A stretch of DNA of 12,633 bases, taken from the NCBI GenBank assembly GCA_002451555.1, contig DKCU01000094.1, positions 79,589 through 92,221 on the forward strand, given 5' to 3'. The notes under the pieces were generated by a model. The model saw only the letters and a program-made list of their open reading frames with translations. It was not told the origin of the DNA and ran no database searches. This DNA comes from Candidatus Segatella albertsiae. Its GTDB lineage: Bacteria; Bacteroidota; Bacteroidia; Bacteroidales; Bacteroidaceae. Position 1 is the stretch's first letter; every line of letters begins with the position of its first letter. Positions 1 through 7,300 of this stretch are shown here, one piece after another. The position numbers were made by a program, and so were the translations under genes.

Positions 1-430
1 TAGAACCACCATTGTAATAGGCGCCCAAAACAAGTTTCTGTGCTCCATCCTCAAATCTAATACTTTTAAGTGAAGTACAATTATAGAATGGTAAATTAGA
101 ATCATAAGTATTTCGTCCAACCTGCACAACAGTAGCAGGAATACTAATTGATTCCAAAGCCTTACAATTGGCGAAAGCTTTATCACCTATCTTCGTCACA
201 GAATAAGTTACACCTTCTGAAGTCACACTCTCAGGAATAACAATATTAGCAGGAAGCGAAGCATAGTTGTCACTCCCCGTTGTTTGATAAGTCACCGTGG
301 CTGTACGATTGGACGTATCCAAACCATAGTACAACCCATCAATCAATGTACTTGCTTGCAGCAAAACACATTGCACGACAAAGCCTATCAACAAGGCTAA
401 TCGCATGAATAAGGAATTACTTTTGTTCAT
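1..430 (-). CDS. BspA-like secreted leucine-rich-repeat protein (N-terminal part, runs off the window)
   Basis: Reading the minus strand from the ATG at 430-428 gives an open frame of 143 codons to the window edge with no stop. It starts MNKSNSLFMRLALLIGFVVQ, a hydrophobic export signal with likely cleavage near LQA-S (about residue 26). No good lipobox is present, so the product is probably secreted rather than lipidated. The mature start (STLIDGLYYGLD) resembles the N-terminal beta segment of BspA proteins. LRR_5-type repeats follow, for example VTKIGDKAFANCKALESISI and LPFYNCTSLKSIRF. This family usually mediates adhesion at the cell surface. The start lies 4 nt after the stop of the upstream membrane-protein gene, so the two are probably co-transcribed. 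The C-terminus, which would show any type IX sorting domain, is outside the window. Confidence 0.88.
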   Translation of the reverse strand, partial: MNKSNSLFMRLALLIGFVVQCVLLQASTLIDGLYYGLDTSNRTATVTYQTTGSDNYASLPANIVIPESVTSEGVTYSVTKIGDKAFANCKALESISIPATVVQVGRNTYDSNLPFYNCTSLKSIRFEDGAQKLVLGAYYNGGS

Positions 431-434
431 AGTT

Positions 435-1091
435 TTATATTTTAATTTTTATTACTTCCTTTTCTGTCCGAATCGTTGAATAGAAATACCCTAACAAATC
501 ACGAATTGGTTTACAGCCATAATAATATAGTCCAAAATAGACTATAATATGCAATAACAAGAGTCCAACCACTACACACCAATAAATACGAATTTGATAT
601 TGCAAAAAGAAAAAGAGTAATATATCTACCCATCCCAACATAACCAAAGAAATAAAGAATAGCGTAATCTTTTGAGTAGAAAAGAAGCCATACAAATAAT
701 TTCCAGATTTAGAACATACGTCTTCACTAACCATAACTTTTGAATACACAAAAGGAGCGTTTGTATTATGAAAGCCGAAATATCTCCGCTCATTCAACTT
801 TACAATTCTCATAAAACTCTTCATCCACTCATAATGTCCCTTGACAGCACCAAGCCAGCATAATGAGCAGACAAATCCCAATACAGAAATCAAAATCAAG
901 AATACATCCTTTGAGTCGAACATACCTTTGACTTCATCTCCATAGATACTATAAAAAGCTATAAACAAGGCACCTGTTATAATGGCATACATATTCATCC
1001 ATGTTCCATATCTTTGCACATGGGATTGATATGCATTAACCGACAGCTCATAGGCTAACCTCAAATCTTCTTTAGACACATGTTCTACCAT
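435..1091 (-). CDS. Four-helix integral membrane protein of unknown function
   Basis: A 218-residue protein with no signal peptide and four hydrophobic segments at about residues 31-50, 62-83, 141-163 and 168-190. A soluble loop of roughly 55 residues separates the two helix pairs. Features of that loop include the pattern CWLGAVKGHYEWM, LNERRYFGF and a basic cytoplasmic tail (IRTEKEVIKIKI). The general plan (an N-terminal helix with RYGTW, two hairpins, a middle loop ending in an E-R pair) recalls the RipA-type small octameric membrane protein family, but this is a weak impression and no function follows from it. The DNA is clearly AT-rich compared with the operon on the right. It is the first gene of a leftward unit: a promoter lies at 1154-1123 and the LRR gene begins 4 nt after its stop. 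The start ATG at 1091 fits the promoter, giving a leader of about 25 nt. Confidence 0.78.
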   Translation of the reverse strand: MVEHVSKEDLRLAYELSVNAYQSHVQRYGTWMNMYAIITGALFIAFYSIYGDEVKGMFDSKDVFLILISVLGFVCSLCWLGAVKGHYEWMKSFMRIVKLNERRYFGFHNTNAPFVYSKVMVSEDVCSKSGNYLYGFFSTQKITLFFISLVMLGWVDILLFFFLQYQIRIYWCVVVGLLLLHIIVYFGLYYYGCKPIRDLLGYFYSTIRTEKEVIKIKI

Positions 1092-1122
1092 AGAAATTCA
1101 TTCTATTATATATTTCTGCCGA

Positions 1123-1154
1123 CAAAGGTAAGAAGAATATTTGAAACTATCAAG
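1123..1154 (-). promoter_or_regulatory. Bacteroidetes-type promoter for the leftward unit
   Basis: On the minus strand CTTG (1154-1151), a 20-base spacer and TACCTTTG (1130-1123) match the Bacteroidetes primary sigma pattern of a TTG-like box, 19-21 bases and TAnnTTTG. Transcription would begin near 1116, about 25 nt before the ATG at 1091. The fimbrillin operon promoter has the same two boxes and the same spacer length. Confidence 0.7.
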
Positions 1155-1207
1155 TTCATAATGGTTCATAAGGCAAAAAAAGTTGCCTTTCATAGGCTCG
1201 ACTTCTC

Positions 1208-1231
1208 TTTCCGAAACAGCCATTTCGGAAA
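1208..1231. repeat. Perfect 9-bp inverted repeat, copy 1
   Basis: TTTCCGAAA (1208-1216), a 6-base spacer and TTTCGGAAA (1223-1231) form a perfect inverted repeat. A second copy with the same arm and spacer length lies 120 bases downstream. Because each arm is itself nearly palindromic, the site could be a protein-binding site as well as a hairpin. Its role is unknown. Confidence 0.75.
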
Positions 1232-1327
1232 TCAAGCAACAAGAGAACGCTCAACAAGTCATAAAAAGTACAAACTATCTAATTGATAATCAAAGGTTTT
1301 TCAACAACTTTGCTTTCGAAGCCTCTG

Positions 1328-1351
1328 TTTCCGAAATGACCGTTTCGCAAA
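1328..1351. repeat. Inverted repeat, copy 2 (one mismatch)
   Basis: TTTCCGAAA (1328-1336), a 6-base spacer and TTTCGCAAA (1343-1351) repeat the arrangement of copy 1 with a single mismatch in the right arm. The flanks resemble each other only loosely (CTCT before, a short purine-rich run after), so the shared element is essentially the palindrome. Confidence 0.7.
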
Positions 1352-1466
1352 AACGCCCACTTCACAATCGCAACCGGACGCAGACAACTTAGAACAAAAT
1401 ATACTGCTATTCTACATCTTCACCATTTAAACCTTCCCTCGTATTTAGCAAAATTAAGACTTGCGA

Positions 1467-1498
1467 TTTGCATATATCCCAACAAAAGCGTATCTTTA
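1467..1498 (+). promoter_or_regulatory. Candidate promoter for the ATPase gene
   Basis: TTTG (1467-1470), a 20-base spacer and TATCTTTA (1491-1498) fit the Bacteroidetes promoter pattern except for the final base. A transcript from here would have a leader of about 110 nt before the ATG at 1615. Confidence 0.45.
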
Positions 1499-1525
1499 CA
1501 GAAGAAAAGCTGCACTCGACAATTT

Positions 1526-1564
1526 GAAAGCAAGCTTTCATTGCGCTCGGTTGCATTATCTTTG
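1526..1564 (+). promoter_or_regulatory. Second candidate promoter region with TATCTTTG box and short inverted repeat
   Basis: A perfect downstream box TATCTTTG lies at 1557-1564, about 50 bases before the ATG at 1615. No upstream TTG box stands at the usual distance; the best candidates are too close (1541-1543) or too far (1523-1526). Just upstream, GAAAGC (1526-1531) and GCTTTC (1534-1539) form a compact inverted repeat that may bind a regulator. Confidence 0.45.
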
Positions 1565-1599
1565 CAGAAAAATGTACATACAAAGGAAATAGCACATTC

Positions 1600-1606
1600 A
1601 AAGGAG
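1600..1606 (+). promoter_or_regulatory. Shine-Dalgarno site for the ATPase gene
   Basis: AAAGGAG ends 8 bases before the ATG at 1615. It is one of the few clear Shine-Dalgarno sequences in the window, and it supports that start codon. Confidence 0.6.
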
Positions 1607-1614
1607 AAGCAATC

Positions 1615-2868
1615 ATGATAGACATCAATAACAGAAAATTACCAGTAGGCATCCAGTCGTTCAAAACCATCAGAAAAGAAAACTATCTCTATGTGGATAA
1701 GACCGACATCGTTTGGTATTTGGTAAACCGTGGCAATGTGTTCAATTACTTGAGCCGCCCTCGTCGCTTCGGCAAGTCTATACTTGTCGATACGTTAGAG
1801 ATGCATCTCTCGGGAAGGAAGGAACTTTTCGAAGGACTGAAAATCATGCAGTTGGAGAAGGAATGGAAGCAACATCCCGTCATTCGCCTTGACCTGAGCC
1901 GTGGTGGGGCTTGCGCCGAGACATTGCGTTCCTATCTGGATTTACGGTTTAAGGAATATGAACAAAAATATTCCATTTCTCTCCCACCAACAGCCCAACT
2001 TGCCGACCGTTTCAATGCTATCATCACGACTGCATACAAACAGACTGGGCTAAAGGTTGCCATCCTCATTGACGAATACGACTCGCCGCTCCAGCACTCT
2101 TGGAAAACTCCTGAGCATGAGAAATGCACGGAAGTATATCGCGAGGTATTTGCCATTTTGAAAGCTGATGACGAGTACGAACGAATCGTATTCATCACGG
2201 GTATCACCAAGTTTACGCAAATCTCCCTCTTCTCCGTATTGAACAATCTCACCAACATCAGCTTCTTTCCAGAATACGCAGCCATCTGTGGTATTACAGA
2301 GGAAGAAATACAAGAGAACTTCAAGCCTGAGTTGGAAAAGATGAGCATCCGCAACAAATGGACTGCACAAGAAACGCATGACCACCTGAAAGAGTATTAT
2401 GATGGCTATCACTTCAGAGAGGACAACATGGTTGATATTTACAATCCATACAGTCTTATCAATGCCTTGGAGCTGTCCAAGATTAGAAACTACTGGGCAG
2501 CATCAGGTGCGACATCTCTCCTTCCAAAGTTTGTTGACAACATGGAACTTCGCATAGGTAATTTCGAGAAATGTTTCATGATGAAGAACACACTCGAATT
2601 ATCTGACGTAACAGGCGGAGGCGCAGAATTGTTTCTATATCAGTTAGGTTATCTTACCATCAAAGAAAGTGATGAGTTTGGATATACGCTCGGTTTCCCT
2701 AATGAAGAAGTGAAACAAGCTCTTTACAATATGGTACTCCCAGCATTGACACTACGAAAGGAAAGTGATATTCAGTCAACCCAATCACTTCTCAATAGGC
2801 AATTGGGGTTAGGAATAGAACTCGATGAAAAAGGAAAAGGACTCTTAGACTGGAAGAGAATGGAATAA
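1615..2868 (+). CDS. AAA-ATPase-like protein (DUF1703/PD-(D/E)XK family) with the nuclease core deleted
   Basis: A 417-residue cytoplasmic protein of the large Bacteroidales family that joins an AAA-ATPase-like domain to a C-terminal PD-(D/E)XK nuclease. Visible in order: the N-terminal LPVGIQSFKTIR and YLYVDKTD, a P-loop variant SRPRRFGKS (48-56), the Walker B-like strand AILIDEYDSPL (149-159), the sensor-like ITGITKFTQISLFSVLN (194-210), YDGYHF and YNPYSL (262-281), and GFPNEEVKQAL (360-370). Members are usually about 500-530 residues and carry GR-x-D and E-x-K nuclease residues after the FPNEEV segment; neither is here. The final residues IELDEKGKGLLDWKRME look like the normal family C-terminus, so the nuclease core was probably removed by an in-frame deletion near residue 396-400, not by a stop codon. 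Cellular role is unknown for the family. The gene stands alone, with its own promoter candidates and a terminator directly after it. Confidence 0.85.
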   Translation: MIDINNRKLPVGIQSFKTIRKENYLYVDKTDIVWYLVNRGNVFNYLSRPRRFGKSILVDTLEMHLSGRKELFEGLKIMQLEKEWKQHPVIRLDLSRGGACAETLRSYLDLRFKEYEQKYSISLPPTAQLADRFNAIITTAYKQTGLKVAILIDEYDSPLQHSWKTPEHEKCTEVYREVFAILKADDEYERIVFITGITKFTQISLFSVLNNLTNISFFPEYAAICGITEEEIQENFKPELEKMSIRNKWTAQETHDHLKEYYDGYHFREDNMVDIYNPYSLINALELSKIRNYWAASGATSLLPKFVDNMELRIGNFEKCFMMKNTLELSDVTGGGAELFLYQLGYLTIKESDEFGYTLGFPNEEVKQALYNMVLPALTLRKESDIQSTQSLLNRQLGLGIELDEKGKGLLDWKRME

Positions 2869-2881
2869 ATACAAAATACAT

Positions 2882-2925
2882 AAAAGGTGACAGCTAGACA
2901 AAGCTCTCTAGTTGCCACCTTTTTT
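2882..2925 (+). terminator. Intrinsic terminator after the ATPase gene
   Basis: AAAAGGTGACAGCTAG (2882-2897) pairs with CTAGTTGCCACCTTTT (2908-2923), with one mismatch and one G-T pair, around a 10-base loop, and runs into six T residues (2920-2925). It lies 13 bases after the stop codon and should end the transcript. The A-rich left arm means it could also act on leftward transcription. Confidence 0.88.
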
Positions 2926-3053
2926 ATAAATACTTCTTAAATTAAACTTTCAACATGATTATAAGGCTAAAAAGTTCTCTGCTCCTTTATATATTTCTCC
3001 AAGCTCCCCATAATATTTTCCTTAGTTCCCCATATTAATTCACAACACTCCCT

Positions 3054-3094
3054 TAAGAAATCTATATTCAACAGTGCTGAACATAGATTTCTTA
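3054..3094. repeat. 17-bp inverted repeat with 7-base loop
   Basis: TAAGAAATCTATATTCA (3054-3070) and TGAACATAGATTTCTTA (3078-3094) pair along 17 positions with one mismatch. No T run follows on either strand, so an ordinary intrinsic terminator is not obvious. It sits about 95 bases upstream of the promoter -33 box, so it is not part of the predicted operon transcript. It may be a remnant of a mobile or repeat element or a binding site. Confidence 0.7.
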
Positions 3095-3187
3095 GGCAAA
3101 AGCAAAGAAATACTACCCATTGCGACAACTTCTGCTTCCAAGTTTAGCCATTTTTTCATCCATATTTGGCAAATGAACCAATGTGAA

Positions 3188-3219
3188 CTTGCATAATTCC
3201 AATATTCTTGCTACCTTTG
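3188..3219 (+). promoter_or_regulatory. Bacteroidetes-type promoter for the fimbrillin/M64 operon
   Basis: CTTG (3188-3191), a 20-base spacer and TACCTTTG (3212-3219) match the Bacteroidetes promoter pattern well. Transcription would start near 3226, leaving a leader of about 90 nt before the ATG at 3318. I see no equally good promoter in the later short spacers, which supports one long transcript. Confidence 0.72.
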
Positions 3220-3294
3220 CACTGGCTTAGTTGCGCATAACTACAAAAGCGTTGTGCATATAACGACATCTCCAGTATAAACAACAACCATTCA

Positions 3295-3321
3295 ATGGCT
3301 AAAATCAACAATAGTAAATGA
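3295..3321 (+). CDS. Possible 8-codon leader peptide overlapping the fimbrillin start
   Basis: An ATG at 3295 opens the peptide MAKINNSK and stops at TGA 3319-3321, so the stop overlaps the fimbrillin ATG (3318-3320) in an ATGA junction. Such overlap can couple translation. Nothing else shows that the peptide is made, and no Shine-Dalgarno site precedes it, so this may be chance. Confidence 0.25.
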   Translation: MAKINNSK

Positions 3322-4244
3322 TAAAATTCAAAAGCATAACCCTATCCTTATGCACCCTATTAACGATAGGTGCTTGTTCCTCAGAAGGTGGCAGCGACAC
3401 TCCGACACCTTCTCCAACACCATCACCCTCTGAAAAAATGGGTATCCTGATTAGCACCACAATGAACAGCCGTGCCACCGACGATGCCTTCGAAGAGGGA
3501 GACAACATCGGCTTGTTTGTTGTCAATCATAACACCGATGGTTCAGAGACAACTCTGAAGACCAATGGCAACTACATCGACAACACCCTACTCACCTATC
3601 GCAACAGCACTTGGTCCTCTACCACACCACTTTATTGGAAAGACGAAAGCACCCATGCCGACTTCTACGTTTATTATCCATATACAACGACGATTTCAAA
3701 TGTTGAAGCCTTGCCTTACCAAGTCAAAACCGACCAAAGCAATCTCGCTGATTACAAGACTGGCGACTTACTCATTGGCAAAACCACTGACGTGAAACCG
3801 ACTCCGAACGCCGTCTATATCAATGCCAAGCACATGATGAGCCAAATAGTAATAACACTTCGTGCCGGCAATGGTTTCACAGAGTCATCTCTTGCATCAG
3901 CAGATGTCCATGTAAAAATCAACCGTTTGAAAACGAACGCCAACGTCAGTCTTTCTACAGGAGAAGTGAATGCCACAGGCGATGCCACCGACATCACTCC
4001 CTTGAAAGATGGAACCCGATATAAGGCGCTCATCGTGCCACAAACCGTGGCAGATGGCAATCTCATCACCGTCAATGTCGATGGAAGAGATTTCAACTTG
4101 GCTAAAGCCTCCAATTTCCATGCCTTCGAGACTGGCAAACGATACAATTTCACCGTCACCCTGAGCAAGACGAGCAATGGTGTAAACGTCGGCATCACAA
4201 AATGGGAGGAAGACGGAATCGACTACGGCGGAACCGCTGAATAG
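3318..4244 (+). CDS. Fimbrillin family (Mfa-like) lipoprotein
   Basis: A 308-residue exported lipoprotein. The signal peptide ends in a lipobox LTIGAC, with the lipidated cysteine at residue 20, followed by a Thr/Pro/Ser-rich linker (28-38). The body matches the Bacteroidales Mfa_like_1/fimbrillin fold: SRATDDAFEEGDNIGLFV (51-68), TPLYWKDESTHADFYVYYPY (103-122), KTDQSNLADYKTGDLL (137-152), the segment AKHMMSQIVITLRAG (170-184) and the closing strand GITKW (292-296). In FimA/Mfa fimbriae such subunits are exported as lipoproteins, cut by an Arg-specific protease and polymerised by strand exchange; R52 in SRAT is at a position where such a cut would make sense, but this is inference. It is first in the operon, 106 bases ahead of the M64 fusion gene, and may be the main stalk subunit or an accessory subunit. 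Confidence 0.88.
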   Translation: MIKFKSITLSLCTLLTIGACSSEGGSDTPTPSPTPSPSEKMGILISTTMNSRATDDAFEEGDNIGLFVVNHNTDGSETTLKTNGNYIDNTLLTYRNSTWSSTTPLYWKDESTHADFYVYYPYTTTISNVEALPYQVKTDQSNLADYKTGDLLIGKTTDVKPTPNAVYINAKHMMSQIVITLRAGNGFTESSLASADVHVKINRLKTNANVSLSTGEVNATGDATDITPLKDGTRYKALIVPQTVADGNLITVNVDGRDFNLAKASNFHAFETGKRYNFTVTLSKTSNGVNVGITKWEEDGIDYGGTAE

Positions 4245-4297
4245 AAAATACTTAGGAGATATATCTACACACTAGAACGACAGCTCTCAGTAAAAGC

Positions 4298-4338
4298 AAG
4301 AGATATTCCTCAAAAAGGAAAGAGATATTCCTCAAAAA
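4298..4338 (+). repeat. Tandem 22-bp-period repeat before the M64 fusion start
   Basis: AAGAGATATTCCTCAAAAA occurs at 4298-4316 and again at 4320-4338, a period of 22 bases. The second copy ends 12 bases before the ATG at 4351, so copy-number changes would alter the spacer and possibly mRNA folding around the start. Confidence 0.8.
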
Positions 4339-4350
4339 AGCAATAAGTAA

Positions 4351-7300
4351 ATGATAAAACTGAAATACACCTTATTATATATAGCAGCTGTGGCAACCAT
4401 CATGCTGACGGGATGCAGCGAACATCTGTTTAGCGATGACCAACAGCATGACGGCGATCGCATTTGGCTTTCTGGCGACATCGAACAGGTCGCAGTAACT
4501 CGTGTCAATGACAATGGCTTCAGCAACGGTGACAAGATGGGAGTCTATATCGTGGATTACGAGGGCGACTATCCTGGCACACTGAAAGCAAGCGGCAATC
4601 GTGGCGACAACGTGCTTCACACTTTCGACGAGCCCAACTACAAGTGGAACTCCGCCTACGACCTCTATTGGAAAGACAAGCATACCCATATCGACGTATA
4701 TGGCTACTACCCTTTTGCCAATCCCGAAAGCATCGATGACTATCAGTTTGAGGTACAAAAGGACCAAAGCAAGGCTTCGGAAGAGGGAGACATGGGCGGT
4801 TATGAGGCAAGTGATTTTCTCTGGGGCAAGGTGGCAGATGTCGCACCTACGACCAGCGTGATTCGTTTGCCATTGTCTCATCGTATGTCCAATGCCAAGG
4901 TAACGCTTGTCAAGGGCTCAGGCTTCACGGATGAGGAATGGGCAAATGTTGAAAAGATTGTGCTGACAGCCAATGTCGCTCGCAAGGCAAGCATCAACCT
5001 TGCCAATGGAGAGGTCAAGACTGCCGGAAGCGTGGAGAATACAGCCACCATCCCATCGCGCAACAACGACGAATGGCGTACCATCGTCATCCCTCAGACT
5101 ATCCCTGCTGGCACGACCCTCTTCAGCATCACCATCGGCGGCGTGCCTTACAAGTTTACGAAGAAGGAAGCTTTCACCTATGTGGCTGGCAAGATGATGA
5201 ACTTCGGCATCCGAGTAGATAAGAGCACTGCCAGCGGACAGTATAAGTTGACATTGATGAGCGAGAGCATCACCCCTTGGGAGAACGATCTCGTGAGTCA
5301 CGACGCCACGGCAAAGGAGTACATCGTCATCAACTCGACCGCTGGACACCTGAAGGATGCCATCACAGCAGCAAATAAGGATTACACGCAAGTTAAGAAC
5401 ATGAAGATTACAGGTGAAATAAATGCCAAAGACTTCTATTTCATGCGTGACTCCATGCCACACCTATCTGCCCTAAACCTGAAAGAAGTACGCATCAAGG
5501 CTTACGGAAGAAACGAAGAATACGAAGAAAACCAAGACGATCAGATTCCAAACAGTGCATTCTATTTCATCCAGACAGTGGGAGGAAGCAACAGCCTCAA
5601 CCGTCTTATACTCCCCGACCATCTCAAGTCCATCGGTTCGAACGCTTTTTATGGCTGCAAATATCTTACGGGGTCTTTAGTTATTCCCGAGGGAGTGACA
5701 GAGATTCGCCGTGGAGCTTTCAATGGCTGCACTGGGCTAAATGGCACATTATCTCTACCTTCCACCCTCAAGAAATTAGGAAACAGAGGTGACGATGATA
5801 TGCAAGACGAAGGAACCGACTATTACGGCGGTGTCTTCCAAGGTTGTAAAAACTTGACAGGCAACCTCATTTTGCCTGATAACCTTGAATTGATACGTGG
5901 TTATTGCTTCGCTGGATGCTCGGGATTCTATGGAGAATTGAGATTACCATCCAAACTGAAAAGAATGGGAAACTGCGTCTTCCAAGGATGTTCTGGACTA
6001 TCAGGTTCCCTCTCTATTCCACAAAACGTCACAGCTATCCCGTCGGAGGCTTTCCACGACTGTGGCTTCAATGGCACACTGACCTTGCACGACGGTATCA
6101 CCAACATAGCCAACGATGCCTTTGCCAACTGCCATTTCAAAGGCGAGCTACATCTGCCCAAGAACCTAAAGGTGATTTCGGACAATGCTTTCGCCAACAA
6201 TGAGTTCTCGGGAGAACTGAAGTTACCTTCCTCCATCACCCATATCGGCAGCAGTGCCTTTGCCTACAACTGGCGATTGATGGGAATCCTGGAGTTTCCA
6301 GAAGATATGGAGAGCATCGGCGAGAACGCCTTCTCCAATTGTCAAATGCTGGAAGGACTCATTTTCCCAGAATCCATGGAGACTATCCGACAGGGAGCTT
6401 TCAATGAATGCTATGGCATCAACTCCATCATCTGTAGAGGTACGATGCCAGCCTATATCGAGAGCGGTGCCTTCAATGGCATCGCCAAGGACAACTTTAC
6501 GCTCGAAGTTCCTGAGTCTGCTATTCCTCAATACCAGACAGCCAATGGTTGGCGAGACTTCAAACGTATCGCCGCCCACCATGAGTTGGTTTGCCGCCCT
6601 TCTGTGGCTTGTGCCCTCAGCACCGAGCATAAACAGACCTTAACCATCAATGCCGAGGGAGAATGGGAAGTGGCAAGCAAACCTGACTGGTGCGAGGTTT
6701 CTCCTAGTCATGGTTCTAAGAAAACAGAAGTGACCTTGACGATCAAAGAGATGGCAAAGGGGGCTGGGAATCGTGAAGGCAAAGTGGTATTCCAACTGAA
6801 AGATAAGGAATATACCCACGAGTGCAGCGTGTCACAGTATGGATATGAATACGGCGAGGACGAATGGGTGACCTTACAGAAAGCGACCAAGGGCAATAAC
6901 GGTGGTATCAACATCGTCTTGCTCGGTGACGGTTATGATGCCAAGGACATTGCCAGCGGCGAATATCTGACGAACATCAAGCAAGAGGTGGAATACTTCT
7001 TCGGCATCGAACCGTACAAGACTTATCGTGATTACTTCAACGTCTATACCGCCATGCCGCTATCCACGGAAAGCGGCATCGGTACCGTGAACACCATCCG
7101 TTACAACCGATTTAGCACCACCTTCACGGGAGGTGTCGGGCTGAAGGCTGACTACGACGAGATATTCGATTATGCACTCGGAGCTCCGACTGTCAACAAG
7201 AACAACTTGAAACAAACGCTCATCATCATCGTACCTAACTCCACCGACTATGGTGGCATCACCCAGATGTGGGCTGATGGTTCAGCCATCGCCTTCTGTC

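Larger units (their letters stand above)
1092..1614. other. Intergenic region between divergent units, with inverted repeats
   Basis: No convincing gene was found in these 523 bases. Two small plus-strand open frames (1080-1286 and 1183-1392) overlap each other, lack family resemblance and are low in complexity. What the stretch does hold is the leftward promoter (1154-1123), a short hairpin AAGGCAA/TTGCCTT (1170-1189), two TTTCCGAAA inverted repeats (1208-1231 and 1328-1351), and promoter elements for the gene at 1615. Confidence 0.6.
2927..3317. other. Non-coding leader region before the fimbrillin operon
   Basis: About 390 bases without a gene. It holds a long imperfect palindrome (3054-3094), a small palindrome ATTTGGCAAAT (3164-3174) upstream of the promoter, the operon promoter (3188-3219) and an 8-codon upstream ORF (3295-3321). 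The rest is AT-rich with no recognised structure. Confidence 0.6.

Noticed and set aside
1170..1189. AAGGCAA/TTGCCTT hairpin as a terminator
   Set aside because: The A/T run lies in the loop and not after the stem, and no gene ends nearby.
1080..1392. Two small plus-strand open frames (68 and 69 codons) in the intergenic region
   Set aside because: They overlap each other in different frames, have no recognisable family, no ribosome-binding site, and consist largely of the inverted-repeat sequence.
1526..1564. Insertion-sequence end next to the ATPase gene
   Set aside because: The short inverted repeat has a 2-base loop, and there is no transposase or matching end elsewhere in the window.
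1932..2412. Antisense open frames opposite the ATPase gene
   Set aside because: Mirror frames of a well-supported coding sequence, with no independent support.
3054..3094. Palindrome as an intrinsic terminator
   Set aside because: No T run follows the stem on either strand, and a much better terminator already lies at 2882-2925.
3468..3479. SRAT segment as a proven Arg-protease processing site
   Set aside because: The arginine is at a plausible position in both stand-alone fimbrillins, but no gingipain-like protease is in the window and the site cannot be shown from sequence, so it is only mentioned as a possibility.
4375..5463. Long antisense open frames opposite the M64 fusion gene
   Set aside because: They lie opposite a gene with clear domain matches, have no promoter or homology, and are expected from the codon bias of the sense strand.
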